Below, in pieces: positions 1 to 13,000 of a stretch of 64,000 nucleotides of DNA (position 1 is the stretch's first letter; every line of letters begins with the position of its first letter). Location of the stretch: positions 1,123,501 to 1,187,500 of the forward strand of contig CM076961.1 in the NCBI GenBank assembly GCA_039566865.1, read 5' to 3'. Both the position numbers and the translations under genes were made by a program. The notes below the pieces were generated by a model, which searched no databases, was not told where the DNA came from, and saw only the letters and a program-made list of their open reading frames with translations. Source of the DNA: Aurelia coerulea. Taxonomy: Eukaryota; Cnidaria; Scyphozoa; Semaeostomeae; Ulmaridae.

Positions 1-242
1 TCTCTCATATGTCTTGGTCTTAAAAACATGGAAATTACAGCATTAAAAGACTTATTTTGCACTCACCAGGTAAAGTGAACTTTTCTTCAGATGAATACCA
101 AGCTTTGTTGATTAAGTGTCTGCTTACCGTGGTTTCTATCGCATTTCCTTTCTGAGGAGTGACTGTTGAACAGAGCCAAAGCAGTCGTTCGATCCAGATT
201 CGATCAATCGAATGCAGAAGATAGGGTCAGGTTTTTAACTGT

Positions 243-308
243 TTCATTATGAGTCCCTGTCGAGCAAGGTACCGCAGGGATACAAGGGACTCATCGTCAT
301 AAGTCTAG
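243..308. mobile_element. Short hairpin MITE of the GAGTCCC family
   Basis: ATTATGAGTCCCTG faces AAGGGACTCATCGTCATAAG across a short loop, with the same CAGGGATACAAGGGACTCAT right arm as the copy at 59317-59403. Confidence 0.65.
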
Positions 309-1031
309 CTTTTATCGTAGGCAAATGTTGTAAGTAAAATTAATAGCATTATAATTTCACTGTGTCCGATTATCAGTAATCGCAGAAACGTCAAGTTTAA
401 TTGGAAGCAATTTTGCCTGTGGCCAATGTGAAACCAAAAACGTATGAATGGCTCTTGTATATTACTTAACTGCAGGCAAGAGTAGCAATCTTACCATAAG
501 ATCTATCTATGATTTAACTGAATAGATTAAAACATATTTGCAAATTAAAGGAGATTCTCCAAGATACAAGAAATAACTTCAGTTGAATTTGTAGTTTCGT
601 CACTGTCTTGTATTTGATTCGAAAGAACTCTTATCTGCCTAAGCTATTTATAAATGTTAAAGTAGTTCTGCCAGCCATTAGTTCAAACAAGAACATAATG
701 TAAAGTAACGAGTGAATAAACTAACTGCAAGTTGAACTATTTTAAAAAGTATAAACAGTCGAAAATAAAACGATCAACATTTGTAAAAAGATCTAACGTA
801 TTTTCTTGAATCATTATTCTTTCCTTAAAACGATAGGATTCAAGAGAAATATAACAGTCTCATAGCAAGAGACCGAAATCCAACGGAACATAAACAAAAC
901 AGTTTATCAAGTTGGAGAATAGACTATATATCGAGCTTTGATGAGCTCCTACAAAAGATAGGAGGCATTAGGGTCTATGCTAAAAATCTACACAACTTGA
1001 TGATAGAAATATACAAGTGCCTATCGTGCCA

Positions 1032-1034
1032 ATG

Positions 1035-1064
<30 letters not shown>
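1032..1064. repeat. (ATGT)n microsatellite
   Basis: Uninterrupted tetranucleotide run. Confidence 0.9.
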
Positions 1065-1066
<2 letters not shown>

Positions 1067-1534
1067 ATTTTGCCATACAACTAAAAATTAAATGTAATAT
1101 GAAAATTTACGAAACGAAAGTAGGCTATTTACATGTGAACAACATAATAAAAACTAAAATCTAGTATAAAAACACCCCCAGTTTAAAATGGCAGGGATAT
1201 CATCAAAGGTCAGTGCAACCTTGTTTCCATAATAATCCCCCCAGAGGTATTATAGAAAAGAGTAGTTTTCATGAAAAAAGAGACAAATATATTTTGTGTG
1301 GAAAAGGAGAAAGTAATAGCACAATATCTTATCTATGTCTCAGAAGTTGAGATTGAATGCTGCTTTCTCAAAAATTGATCTCGAAAATTCCTCTTTCATG
1401 CGGAATATTTCCCGATGAAAGAAACTGATATATAATATAAGATCAGCCTCACTATTAATGCTGCCATAAGCGAAAACTACAACCCATGGGAACAGTTCGT
1501 TGACCTTCAGAGGTAGCATCCTCTGGAACAGCCT

Positions 1535-3024
1535 ACACTTTGGCTGTAAATGCGGCCAACGCCCCTTTTATAGGTTGACATAAAGAAAAATGAATCTGTT
1601 GAAATAACACAAGTTGGGCACCACAATTAGAAAATGATGTCCTACCGGCGACTGAACGACGAACTTCGGATTTCCAAAAATTTCCGCAACGAATCTAAAA
1701 CGTCTCTCCGTAATGGAATTATCGAAGGGCTGTCAAGTTCTCTCAGATTCAGAAATCTGAAGCATATGGTTTGTGAAAAAGAGGGCATCGGGACCAGCAG
1801 AAGCTTCAAAGTTCAGTATACAATCAGGGGCGGATCTAACCCGATTTTTTAATGATTTCCCATGATGAGATCGAAGGTGAGCGAAGCTAGGGGGGGGGGG
1901 GTGCGGGGGGTACTCCCACGAGAAAATTTTTGCAGCCACGCCCTTTAGATTGCCTTAAGATGCTATCAAATGTTTCTTAACTAATTTCTTTGCCTTATTG
2001 ACACATATAAGGGGCCTAGTTTGTAGCCCCTTATATAAGCGCAATTGAACAGATTTTGAAATCGTTTGTTATTTTCATCGCGGATCTCATTTTCATAATT
2101 ATCGTAATTCTATTCTCAGAGACAAATCTATCTATGAAATCTATGAAATCTTGACTAAGTTTTCAAACTCATGGAACTCGCGTCAAATCCGCCACTGGAT
2201 GAGGGGGTCTGGGGCAAAGCCCCAGGAAAATTTTCGGGGACACGCCCTTTCCTTTGGCTTAAAACACTTCTACAGATCACATGTTACCTGGTGGTGAAAT
2301 ATAATTGTTGATCATTTAGTAACAGTTGTTTACATTAGCATCCCCAGGAAACTATTTTTGTAAAAATATGATATTCTTTGGTTTAGAATGCATCCCATCT
2401 TTACCAGTGCCCAATTGAAAAGTTTCATAATTAGGTAACAGTATTTTTATGAATTACCACCACAGGGAAATTTTTGCGCAAACACACTATAATTTGTCCC
2501 AGAACGGTTCTAACAATCCAATTTGCCTGGCCTCAAAATTGAAATCTTGACAATTCTGTGATAGTTTGTCTCAGAAATTTTTCAAAAATCCAACCTATAC
2601 ATTGGCTTAGAACGACTCTCCTCTCCAATTCACTTTTCATCATTTCTCCGAAAGAATCTTACCCTACTACCCATCCTATACAGAACTACCTTCTCCTCAT
2701 TTGGTTTGTGAAAAAGATCTTGACTTAGATCTTTCACAAGCTATGTTGTTGAGATGTGCAAGCTCGGAGGGCACATAGAACGGGGGTCTAGGGCCTTCGC
2801 GACCAGAAAAAAAATTCCGAGTCAGTGCCCTACAGATCGTTGGAAAATGCAATAAGACAGCAAGATTGTACAAACCGATACTCACATTATAATTGCCAAA
2901 GATCATCGGCCTTACCCCCCCCCCCCCCAATAATTTTACACCGGAATTAGGTGAATTAGAAAAGTGGTCCTGGAGAATATTGGGGGGGCGACCGCCCCCC
3001 CTTGCCCCCCCTCCCGGCGCTTCT
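1535..3024. mobile_element. Truncated second copy of the 50.3-kb hAT-type composite element
   Basis: Nearly colinear with 50425-51972: it shares CCTACCGGCGAC, GGTTGACATAAAG, the TACTCCCACGAG segment, a long C/G homopolymer, and the right end CCCGGCGCTTCTG. The left end present in the other copy is missing, so this copy is 5' truncated or recombined. The small open frames here fall inside the repeat and are not genes. Confidence 0.75.
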
Positions 3025-3425
3025 GCTACCTGACACTGTAAAAAGCTCACCATCTGTTGTAGGTTTTAGAAGATCGACAAAAGAATGGCAGGGTGAAAAT
3101 TGCACTTGCAAATATTGGTTGTGATGACAAGATCTTTGGAAATCTATCTGCGAACAGAAATTGTGTAGATAAACTCACGTTTCTAAATATTATTATAAAT
3201 TTTCCTTTTTGTAGATAGTTGGTTTGAATTAGCTATTGTATATAACCTATTGTAAATACCAACTGTAAAGAATTTAATAATAATAATAGTAATAAGAATA
3301 ATAAAAATAGCACTCATGATAATATCATCATTACACTGCCAAATTTAATAATTTCAAACACAAATTTGGTCGGTACCAAACGTAAACAATTTCATTTTGC
3401 TTATATTTACAGTTAAAACATATTA

Positions 3426-6400
3426 TCAAAACCCCATCACTCTTCCAACTTTTTTCTTCCGCGGTGTATTTGAGCTCTTTAAAGGCGAGTATCTTTTAAC
3501 TGGCGTACTTCGTTGGTTGTCAGTCTTAACTTCTTTTGAGACAACATTTGAAATTCTGTGTTCACTAGTCCTACCAGGGTCTCTATCAAATCTTTCTTCG
3601 CCATCTCTAGGCCAGCTAATGCTCTCTGAAGTCTGAGAGTTGATGAAGTCTGGATGTTCTTCGTGAGGACTTACTTTTGCATTTCCTAAAATTCCAGAAT
3701 ATCTTGGACCGTCTCTTCCTGCATCAGGAGTTTTCAAAATTGCTTCTTGCCTACCCTGAGAGGTATCCTTAATCAACGATGAATGTTGCGACTCTGCTTT
3801 AAAAATGGGAGAGACCAGATCAGTTTCTCTGGAACCAAATAATCTTCTAATAGTAACAACTCTATTTGCCCTTTCACTGCTGTTCGAAACATTGCGATAC
3901 TGTGTATCAAAGCACACTTCAGGACTTGTTATTCTGTCCTGCCCTGTAGAATTAGAATCAACAGATCTTTTCCTATTCGTATTGTTTGGATTCAACTTTT
4001 CAACATGTTTCATTTCAGTTTGTCCATCTTTCGTTTTCAATATTCCTTTGCTATTCTGACTACGATTAATTCCTTTCTGTCCTCCATCATCTCCAGAATT
4101 CAAGACCTTTGTTCTCAACTCCCTGGTCTTCGATCTTGTCAAACGTTCTTTGTTTGCACTACCAATTTCAAAAGTGTCTTCTTTAAATTTCTCAAATCTA
4201 TCTTTTTGTCTAACTTCCAAACTCCCTGATTCATTCAAAAACCAACCAACGTCTGATTCATCAAGCTCGTCAGTCACCTTTTCTCTCTTTATCCCCCGTT
4301 TTCGTCCTCTTCGAGAATTCCCCGCACTTCCCTGAGCAGTTCCCTCCTGAGATACAAATTTTCCAGCTAAGTCTATAGGCGTGTAATCACCATCGTTATT
4401 CCAATTCGTAAACAAGACGATACTCAAAGGATCTCTAGATTTTTCAGGATACTTTACGAGCTCAAAACTTGGTACCTCAAACTCTCGCTCTAAGAAGTTA
4501 TTCGTCAAAACTGAACAACTCTCCTGTGCAGTTCTTAGCTTGTTTGCGACATCAACTTCCAAATGACAACAACTGCAAGTCGTGCTATCAATGGCTATTG
4601 GAAACTGACAAATTGGACAAGCTGAAGTTTGGGTATTTTCTTGCGTATTATTGATTTCAAATGGATTGATACTGACACCCTTAAACGGTTGTTTCTCTAT
4701 TGGTTCCACAACGGTAACACCAGAAAATGCATCATTCTCAGCCTGGACTTCGGCTGAAAAGGAGGCAGTCTCCTGTACAGCATTCAAGGATTCCTTGTCT
4801 ACAGACACATCAAGTTTCGTATCATTAGCAGCACGTTGCATCTCCGAACTTAGGTCAGAGAACATTTCGAAATGGCGTTTCTGTTGATCGTATGCTTTTG
4901 AGATTTTCCCATCATCTGTCTTCACAGCCATGGAACATATTTTCGCGGATTCGTTGGTTGAAGGGTTCATTTGATAAGCCTCATACGCCATATAAATCCA
5001 GTTCTTACACCGTTTTTGGACCTCAGTGGTAACACAAGTAGTATCTATGCTCTTACAAGAATTATCTTTTAACTCAGCACGACCAATAGCTCTATCATAT
5101 AACGCCTCGAATTCAGTTCGCGAACTATTCGCAAATTTATCATTATTTACAGTACGTGGACCATGATTCGCATACCCAGCCATACTATCTCGTCCCAGGC
5201 TATTTTTGTTCCTAAGCAACTGATAGAAAAGATCACCTGACTTTGTCTGCTGTACTGCTACATGATTTGTGGAAGATTCAGCCTCGATTGTAAGCACACT
5301 GACTCCAATGAGCGGTTGCATTAACCTCTGTTTGACTCCTGATGATAAACTACGTGCGTCATGGGTGAAATTCTTCAACCAAGATTCTGGCTGTGAGAGC
5401 TATGGAGAGGAATGAGGAACTTCAGTCTATAGCATCATTATATAGCAAATAAAAGACCTTTAATAGCTGTTCCAAAAAAGAACATAAGATCCTTTTGGAT
5501 GATTACAAAGTCTGTCCTGAGCTAAACAAGCATAATGATATGAGATGTCATGTGAGATTTACGATGATAACGCAAAAATACTTATGCAGAACCCTACAGA
5601 ACGTTTCAATTGTTGCTATTCGCGGGCATCTAATTTGAGACAAGCAGTCACGAAGATAACCTCTGTGCAGAATGATATGCATGAAGATGTTTTGGTTCAG
5701 TGTGATCTCGTGCCTTCCCCCAGTCAATGGCGCCATAGACCTTTTAGCTATTCAGTCAGAATCGAACAAACTTTTGCTACACTTTGTAGAATTTTCGAAT
5801 GTGCACAATAGTGATAGAAGCTCTAACGCCACTCGATCGAACGTAACATATAAAAATGTATAAAAATAACGTTCGATCCAGGCTCCTTTTAGAATAGCTT
5901 GCTGGGATTCTGCACCTTTCTGTAGCTGTGTAGGAGGGGGATCCTTCTATCTTCGGTGATGCTGCGAATGCTAGCCTCTGTGCAGGCCACCAGTTACATC
6001 ATCCTCTAAAGTTGACTTATTTGCATAATGAGTACTATCAATAAGTGGCTAATGATTCGTTCGTTCTAGAAAACGATTGTTTTGACATAATTAAGCTGCT
6101 AATGAAGTCAAGAACGTGCCAATTCTGGGTAAATTTGTTGTTGTGCCAGGGTAAACATCATGGTAATTTATCCATCTTATGGTGTCAAATCTGTCTAACA
6201 TGAAATAAGCCGACGTCAAATGTTGCTATAGGATCGCGGGAAACTTCTGTCTTGTATGCGCTTTATGTGCGCTTTCTTTATTTCAGTGCCAATTAGCAGA
6301 GATAAAACGTTAATCAATCGCTTTAACGAGCGTGACGGAAGTGGGTTACTTACTTTCTTTCTGACAGCCTGACATCGAAGCCCCTTCTTAGATTACAAAG

Positions 6401-6991
6401 TTGGACTTTGTAATCAAAGCGGGCATCTAATTTGAGACAAGCAGTCACGAAGATAACCTCTGTGCAGAATGATATGCATGAAGATGGTTTGGTTCAGTGT
6501 GATCTCGTGCCCTCCCCCTGTCAATGGCGCCATTGTTTGCTGGGATTCTGCAACTTTCTGTAGCTGTGTAGGAGGGGGATCCTTCTACCTTCGGTGATGC
6601 TGCGAATGCTAGCCTCTGTGCAGGCCACCGGTTACATCATCCTCTAAAGTTGACTTATTTGCATAATGAGTACTATCAATAAGGCTAATGATTCGTTCGT
6701 TCTAGAAAACGATTATTTTGACATAATTGAGCTGCTAATGAAGTCAAGAACGTGCCAATTCTGGGTAAATTTGTTGTTGCGTCAGGGTAAACATCTTGGT
6801 GATTTATCCATCTTAAGGTGTCAAATCTGTCTAACATGAAATAAGCCAACGTCAAATGTTCCTATAGGATCGCGGGAAACTTCTGTCTTGTATGCGCTTT
6901 ATGTGCGCTTTCTTTATTTCAGTGCCAATTAGCAGAGATAAAACGTTAATCAATTGCTTTAACGAGCGTGACGGAAGTGGGTTACTTACTT

Positions 6992-7022
<31 letters not shown>

Positions 7023-10000
7023 GACTGCCTGACATCGAAGCCCCTTCTTAGATTACAAAGTTGGACTTTGTAATCAAAAATGAATCGAACAATATTTCCA
7101 TCATCTTAAAGAATTTTCGAATTTGAATAATAATGATAGAAGCTCGAATGCAATTCAATCAAACAAGTTGTATAAAATTCTAGAATAGATAAAAGACATG
7201 TTGATAATTTTCAAAGAAGCACTGCAGTCCCTTCATAAATTCGAAAGATTTAAAAAATTTGTCTTGCATAGCAGCTGGAAAATGGCCTAAAACGCACGAT
7301 CAAATCTTTCATGTCATTCAAAATCCTCTTGAGAATAGACCTTTTAGCTATTCTGAAAAGAATCAGAATCGAACGATATCTTGCTACATTTTGTAGAATT
7401 TTGGAATGTGCACAATGGTGATAGAAACTCTAATGCCACTCGATCGAGCCTCAAGTGTAAACATAAGATCCTTTTGGATGATTACAAAGTCTGTCATGAG
7501 CTAAGCAAGCATAAGAATATCTGAATGTTGATTTCTTCATAACCCCAAATGATCGTTGATGCTGTTTTAGCTAAAGTCAGAGAGATGAGTGTTGCTGCTA
7601 AATTCACCTTCAATAGAACGTCAAGCCCCTGGCATAAGGACAAGAATCGCCTGAAAAGCAATATTTTGATCTTTATGTCAAACGAGCATGATACGCAAAA
7701 AATCAAGGGTTATTACCCCTAGTTTGCTTAGTTCGTGCATGAAACTATTGGTGCATCCGTCTCAAATTAGATGTCATGTAAGATTTACAATAACGCAAAA
7801 TTACTTATGCAGAACCCTCCAGAACCAACCTCGTCCCCAGGACTTTTTGTCATATTGGGACGGAGGTCTCCGTCCCAATATGACAAAAGCCCCTGGGGAC
7901 GAGGTTGCTGGCTGCAGAACGTTTCAATTGTTGTTATTCGCGGGAATCTAATTTTAGACAAGCAGTCACCAAGATAACCTTTGTGCAGAGTCATAAAGAC
8001 GTTTTGGTTCAGTGTGGTCACGTGCCTTCCCCCAGTCAATGGCACCATTGTTTGCTGGGATTCTGTACCTTTCATGTCAGCTTCACCTGTGACGTTGGCA
8101 TCTGTAGCTGCGTAGGAGCGTGGTCCTTCTACCTGCGGTGATACTGCGAATGCTAGCCTCTGTGCAGGCCGCCGGTTACATCATCCTCTACAGTTGACTT
8201 ATTTGCATAATGAGTACCATCACTAGCAATAAATGGCTAATGATGCGTTCGTTCTAGAAATCGATTGTTTTAACATAATTAAGCTGCTAATGAAGTCAAG
8301 AACGTGCCTATTCTGGGTAAATTTGTTGTTGTGCCAGGGTAAACATCATGGCAATTTATCCATCTTATGGTGTCAAATCTGTCTAACATGAAATAAGCCG
8401 ACGTCAAATGTTGCTATAGGATCGCGGGAAACTTCTGTCTTGTGTGCGCTTTATGTGCGCTTTCTTTATTTCAGTGCCAATTAGCAGAGATAAAACGTTA
8501 ATCAATTGCTTTAACGAGCGTGACGGAAGTGGGTTACTTACTTTCTTTCTTTCTTTCTTTCTTCCTTCCTGACTGACATCGAAGCCCCTTCTTAGATTAC
8601 AAAGTGGACTTTGTAATCAAAAATGTATGAAAATAACGCTCGATCCAGGCTCTTTTGTAGAATAGCTACAATGTCAATTATAATGACTGACAAATGATAA
8701 ACTGAAAGTAAGACGAGTACTCGTTCTATCTTCGCAGCGTCACCTTAGTAGCTTACGCCCCCCAGGGGTAATTATATTCTTTTGATGCTGATAGTCCACT
8801 GAATCATTACGATATGCATCCATCTAAAACGCTTACCTCCCAGGGTTTTCTGGTACAACACAAACTCTTCATAAATGCTGTATCACAATTTGCACTTCTA
8901 AACGCTTCGGGAATAGCCTCCTTTGAAGACTCTTGCTCAAACTCTATACACCTCGTTTCCCTGTATCTGTATCCACCAAGCACAGCTAAAGTATGGACTG
9001 ATGAATCAATGGAACTGGTAGTAGTATGCATAAACTGTGGACCAGCTCGCATGTAATGGTTGACAGCAATCAACGGACTGTTTGCAAATCGCTCATCCAT
9101 GACGATAAGACTTTGTTGTGACGTCAGTAATATTTGATGAGAATTCGATGGATGTAAGGAAATGGGTCTAGTCAACTTGTCCATCCGATTTAGATATGTG
9201 TTTGGAAGTTGTAACATCAACTGGCATGGTTTCTGTGGAGACTGAAAGAAAACAGAATGGAATTAAATTGCGCATCTCATCTTGCTTTAAAGCAGGGCAT
9301 GAAAAAATATGTTCCTTCCTGGGACCGGACAAAGGATCATGCTTTAATTTCCTGCAATTAAATGAAAAGTCAAAATATCCAGCTTTCTTACAGAGATGTC
9401 AGGAACCAAAGATAACTGTGCAATTTTTTGTGACCGTTGGTATTTCAGTGCATATAGGGCATCGAGAAAATGAATTTGTATGAAGTTTGGAAAAATGAAG
9501 CTGGGACCCCATGAAAACCATTTATGATTTACAAGAAGCATGAAGTAAATCCAGTACTTTAACTGATCTTGCATTGTTCGTATACAATCTGAATACAAAG
9601 TGTCATATAGAATTTTATCTCAGGTAACTTTTGCTTGACTTTGTAAGTTGTTTTTCTTACCTTGAAAAATGAGAAACGGAGTGATAAACAAAAAAGGATA
9701 TATTTGGAAAAATTTCCTGCAGGACATTATGAATAAAAAATTTCCTGCGACCGCCCGGTCACATGGTCAGGTGGGTTTTCATGCCCTGCTTTAAAGTTGG
9801 TTTGAGCTATCAGCCGAATTTCATGGTGGGAACTCCGTAGACTGATTATATGTTCGTCGGTTATCGCTATTGATAGGCTGATGGACGCTATAACTACGAC
9901 TCATGGACTTACGCTTCCAGAAACGGACATGGCCTAAATCACCTGCTATTTTTTCTTGAAACCACCGACCCTAAATCGCCGCAAAAAGTGGTTTTCCTGA

Positions 10001-13000
10001 AGGGCTACACTGCAAAACAAGCTATCAGTACTTAGATGAATGTTTCTTCAAGCTATTAAAGCAAAAAAAATCCTACCCATAAGTGATATTTTGGTTGTTT
10101 GGGGACGCAAAAGATCTCGTAAATTCGTTCGCTTCTTTGAGATTTTGATCGTTGTAGCAGTTCAGTCGAACGCCTTGTTCGAATTCGTTTGTTTGCCTTT
10201 GGCGGGAAGTTTAAATTGAAGAAGAATCAGCCAATCCCATCAAGTTATTTCAAGTCTTGCATCCTGATTGGTCCAGGAACAAATTTGTTCCTGGCGAGAA
10301 TTTTTTTGCCGTTTTGAGAAGAGTTAGTCCATAAGGCCCTTGACTGGAGCGACAACAACAACATTAATTCACTTCAATTAGATGAGCGTAAGTTGAGGGT
10401 CCTTATGTAGTGAGGCTAGGAACTCCGATGACCTAGTGTCTATTCCCGCCATGATAGGCACAGTAGATGTAATTTTTGATTTCTTACTTTAACTGATTAT
10501 ATAAAAAAAGCTGAATATCCAAAAGCATATGAGACATTTTACAACCAGTGGAATCCAGTTTCAGCCTTTGCCAAAGGAAGATATAACTTTTGGCCTTGTG
10601 GGAAGTTGCTTAACGATGAAAAAATTCTTGAACTCATTCTGGCAATCTAAGATGTCTCTGTATAACTGTACTGCCTTCAAACGTAGTGTTTGACCCGTAC
10701 TGTGGGTGTGTTGTCTTATCTCAAATCAACGAACGTTTCTGGTTCTTTATTTACATAATGTCCATAGAAAGCTAATCTATATCGCTTAAAAGGCAAGCAA
10801 AAAGAAAAAAATCAGAAAAATGGCGAATAAAAGAATAAAAATGCTGGTTTATCTATCGTCACTTTAAATATATCAATAGTCGCTAAAAATGTACCAGAAG
10901 AATGGTTCCTTTTAGTGATTTTTTGTTTACTGATGAAGGGCGATGCACGAAAAGTTTAATCATTATTTTCAAGGTTACATATTTCATCAATAATCAATAT
11001 CTTTTTTTATCAAATGAATAGTGGCCGAGCGGCTTAATCAGTTTCCGTCAGGAGACTGAAGTTAAGCTCGGTCGAGTGAGGTCAAACTCCGGATGGGTGA
11101 CCTCGGAGGCTTGGCTTCGCAACTCACCTCGCCGTCCTTCGGAAGGGAGGTTAAACTAGGGGTCCCGTGCCTGGATGCGGCATGCACAGTGGGCTTAAAT
11201 TAGCTTTAAGTAGCTAGAAATACTTCTTGCCCACTCAAAATAAATTACTGAAAAAAAAGAGTTGCTAAAAATCATCCTATATGGCCATGAACAGTTATCG
11301 CTTGATTCAAATGCAAAAACGCTAGAATATATCCAGGCCTCCGAATGTTTTACATAAGTCGGTAATGAAAACTTGCAAATCTCCTATCTCCTTAAACTTC
11401 CCGCTATTTGTAAAATCGTTTCGTAGTTAACCAAGTAACATTTTGTAATTGTATAATTCGTTGTATTTTAGGTCTACGTTAAAGTGCTTATACAGCCAAA
11501 TAATCGATTTTATATTTTGTTGATGAAATTGTAGACCATATCGTTACCTTATTTTTGATAATTTGGTTGCATAAGCACTTTAAATGCGAGGGGTTAATCA
11601 TGATATTTTGCTCCTCGTGGTATCGTCCTTGTAGTGTGGTGTCCCAAAAAAAATTGTGCCCCGTTTGTCTGAAGATCGCATCAAAACGGAAAAAGATTCT
11701 CGCCAAACTTTTGCATGATGGTGCTCTTCAGATAATCAATTAAAGTTTGCAACCATCCCCATAAAAATCCGCTAGAAAATGATGGAGCTATGACCTTCAT
11801 GAGACCAAACTTGCCCCATCACTAAAACCAGCGGTCGGCCATTTTGTTTTACTATTTTGCAGTGATAAATAGCTTTATGGAATGAAAATGAAACAGCAGC
11901 CTCCAATGTCATAGCTCTCGAGAAAATTCCGATAATCCTTGGCGATTTCCACTATTTATGACCTCACAGAAATTATTTCTTACCTCACGTGAAAATACTT
12001 ATCACTGCAAAACAGCGAGGCAAAATGGCCGACTGCTAATTTGGTCTTCTGAAGGTCGTAGCTTTATCATTTTTCAACGAATTTTTACGGGGATGGTGGC
12101 AAACGTTAATTGAACATCTGAAGAGCACCATCATGCAAAAGTTTGGCGATAATCTCTTGCCATCTTGTCGCAATCTTCAGACAAACAGGGCAAAATTTTT
12201 TTGGGACACCCTGTAGTGTAGTTTAGTGTGTCTTAGGTAATTCGTCATTGTAAACTTTTACATTGAATATGTACAGGGTGACCCAGAAAAAAGTGACCCA
12301 ACGCAATCTGTTATAGAACGTTGCTCTGTCGCTTAAAGACTAGCCTACATTATAAGTATTTTTCGTAATTTTTTGGGCACGGTAAAGTTCCCAAGTTAAG
12401 GATTTCGAGAAAAAGGGCAGGCTTGAAACCCCCGAAAAGTCGTCAAAAACAAGGAATCGATTTAAAGCCATTTCAGATCTTCAAAACAACGAGGAGCGCG
12501 TTTAATTTTGCCTGAGAATATCTTTAAGTACCTAGGGACTATAAAGTTGCTTTGAAGACTTCCGACTGGGTTGCCTATTCTCAGGTTGAAATGAAACACG
12601 CTCCTCGTTGTTTTGAAGATTTGAAATGGCTGTAAATCGATCCCCTGCTTTTTGAGGATTTCAGGTATGTCCTTTTCCTCGAAATCCTTAATTTTGGAAA
12701 TTTACCGTGCCGAAAAAAATTGGAAAAAATACTCATAGCATAGGCTTGTCTTTTAGCGACAGTACAACGTTTGGATAATTTCAATCGGCCACTTACTTAA
12801 TTTTCTGTAACAGATTGCGTTGGGTCACTTTTTCTGGGTCACCCAGTATAAAAAAATCAATATCTTCGTGTACCGGGTGAGCCATAAAAAAGTTCCCATT
12901 TTTGAAAATTCATAGCATCAAGAGTACTTCACAGATTTAAATGATTCAAATTCTAATTAAAAGCCGAAAGATCAAAGTAGTTTTGTGATTTTTCTCGCTG

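Larger units (their letters stand above)
1..1530. other. Non-coding left edge, no gene seen
   Basis: AT-rich sequence without a credible exon. It holds the hairpin MITE at 243-308, a GTAT microsatellite at 1032-1064, and at about 1165-1250 a piece of a dispersed repeat (CCCAGTTTAAAATGGCAGGG) also found near 20635 and, reversed, near 30830-30910. Confidence 0.5.
5500..8625. repeat. Three diverged tandem copies of a ~0.5-0.7-kb repeat in TAF1C intron 5
   Basis: The core runs from TGCTGGGATTCTG to the hairpin GATTACAAAGTTGGACTTTG and occurs at about 5897-6418, 6537-7078 and 8052-8622. An upstream portion (GAGACAAGCAGTCACGAAGA) precedes each core at 5637, 6432 and about 7955. Each core carries TTATTTGCATAATGAG and a CTTT microsatellite of differing length. 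Hairpin MITEs are inserted in individual copies. Confidence 0.85.

Noticed and set aside
2697..3053. 118-codon minus-strand frame, and the similar one at 51779-52009
   Set aside because: Both lie at the right end of copies of the same repeat element; poly-G/C tracts create the Gly-rich stretch.
11050..11120. 5S rRNA gene or tRNA gene
   Set aside because: Only internal promoter segments are matched; the flanking stems of 5S rRNA and a tRNA acceptor stem are absent, so it is a SINE.
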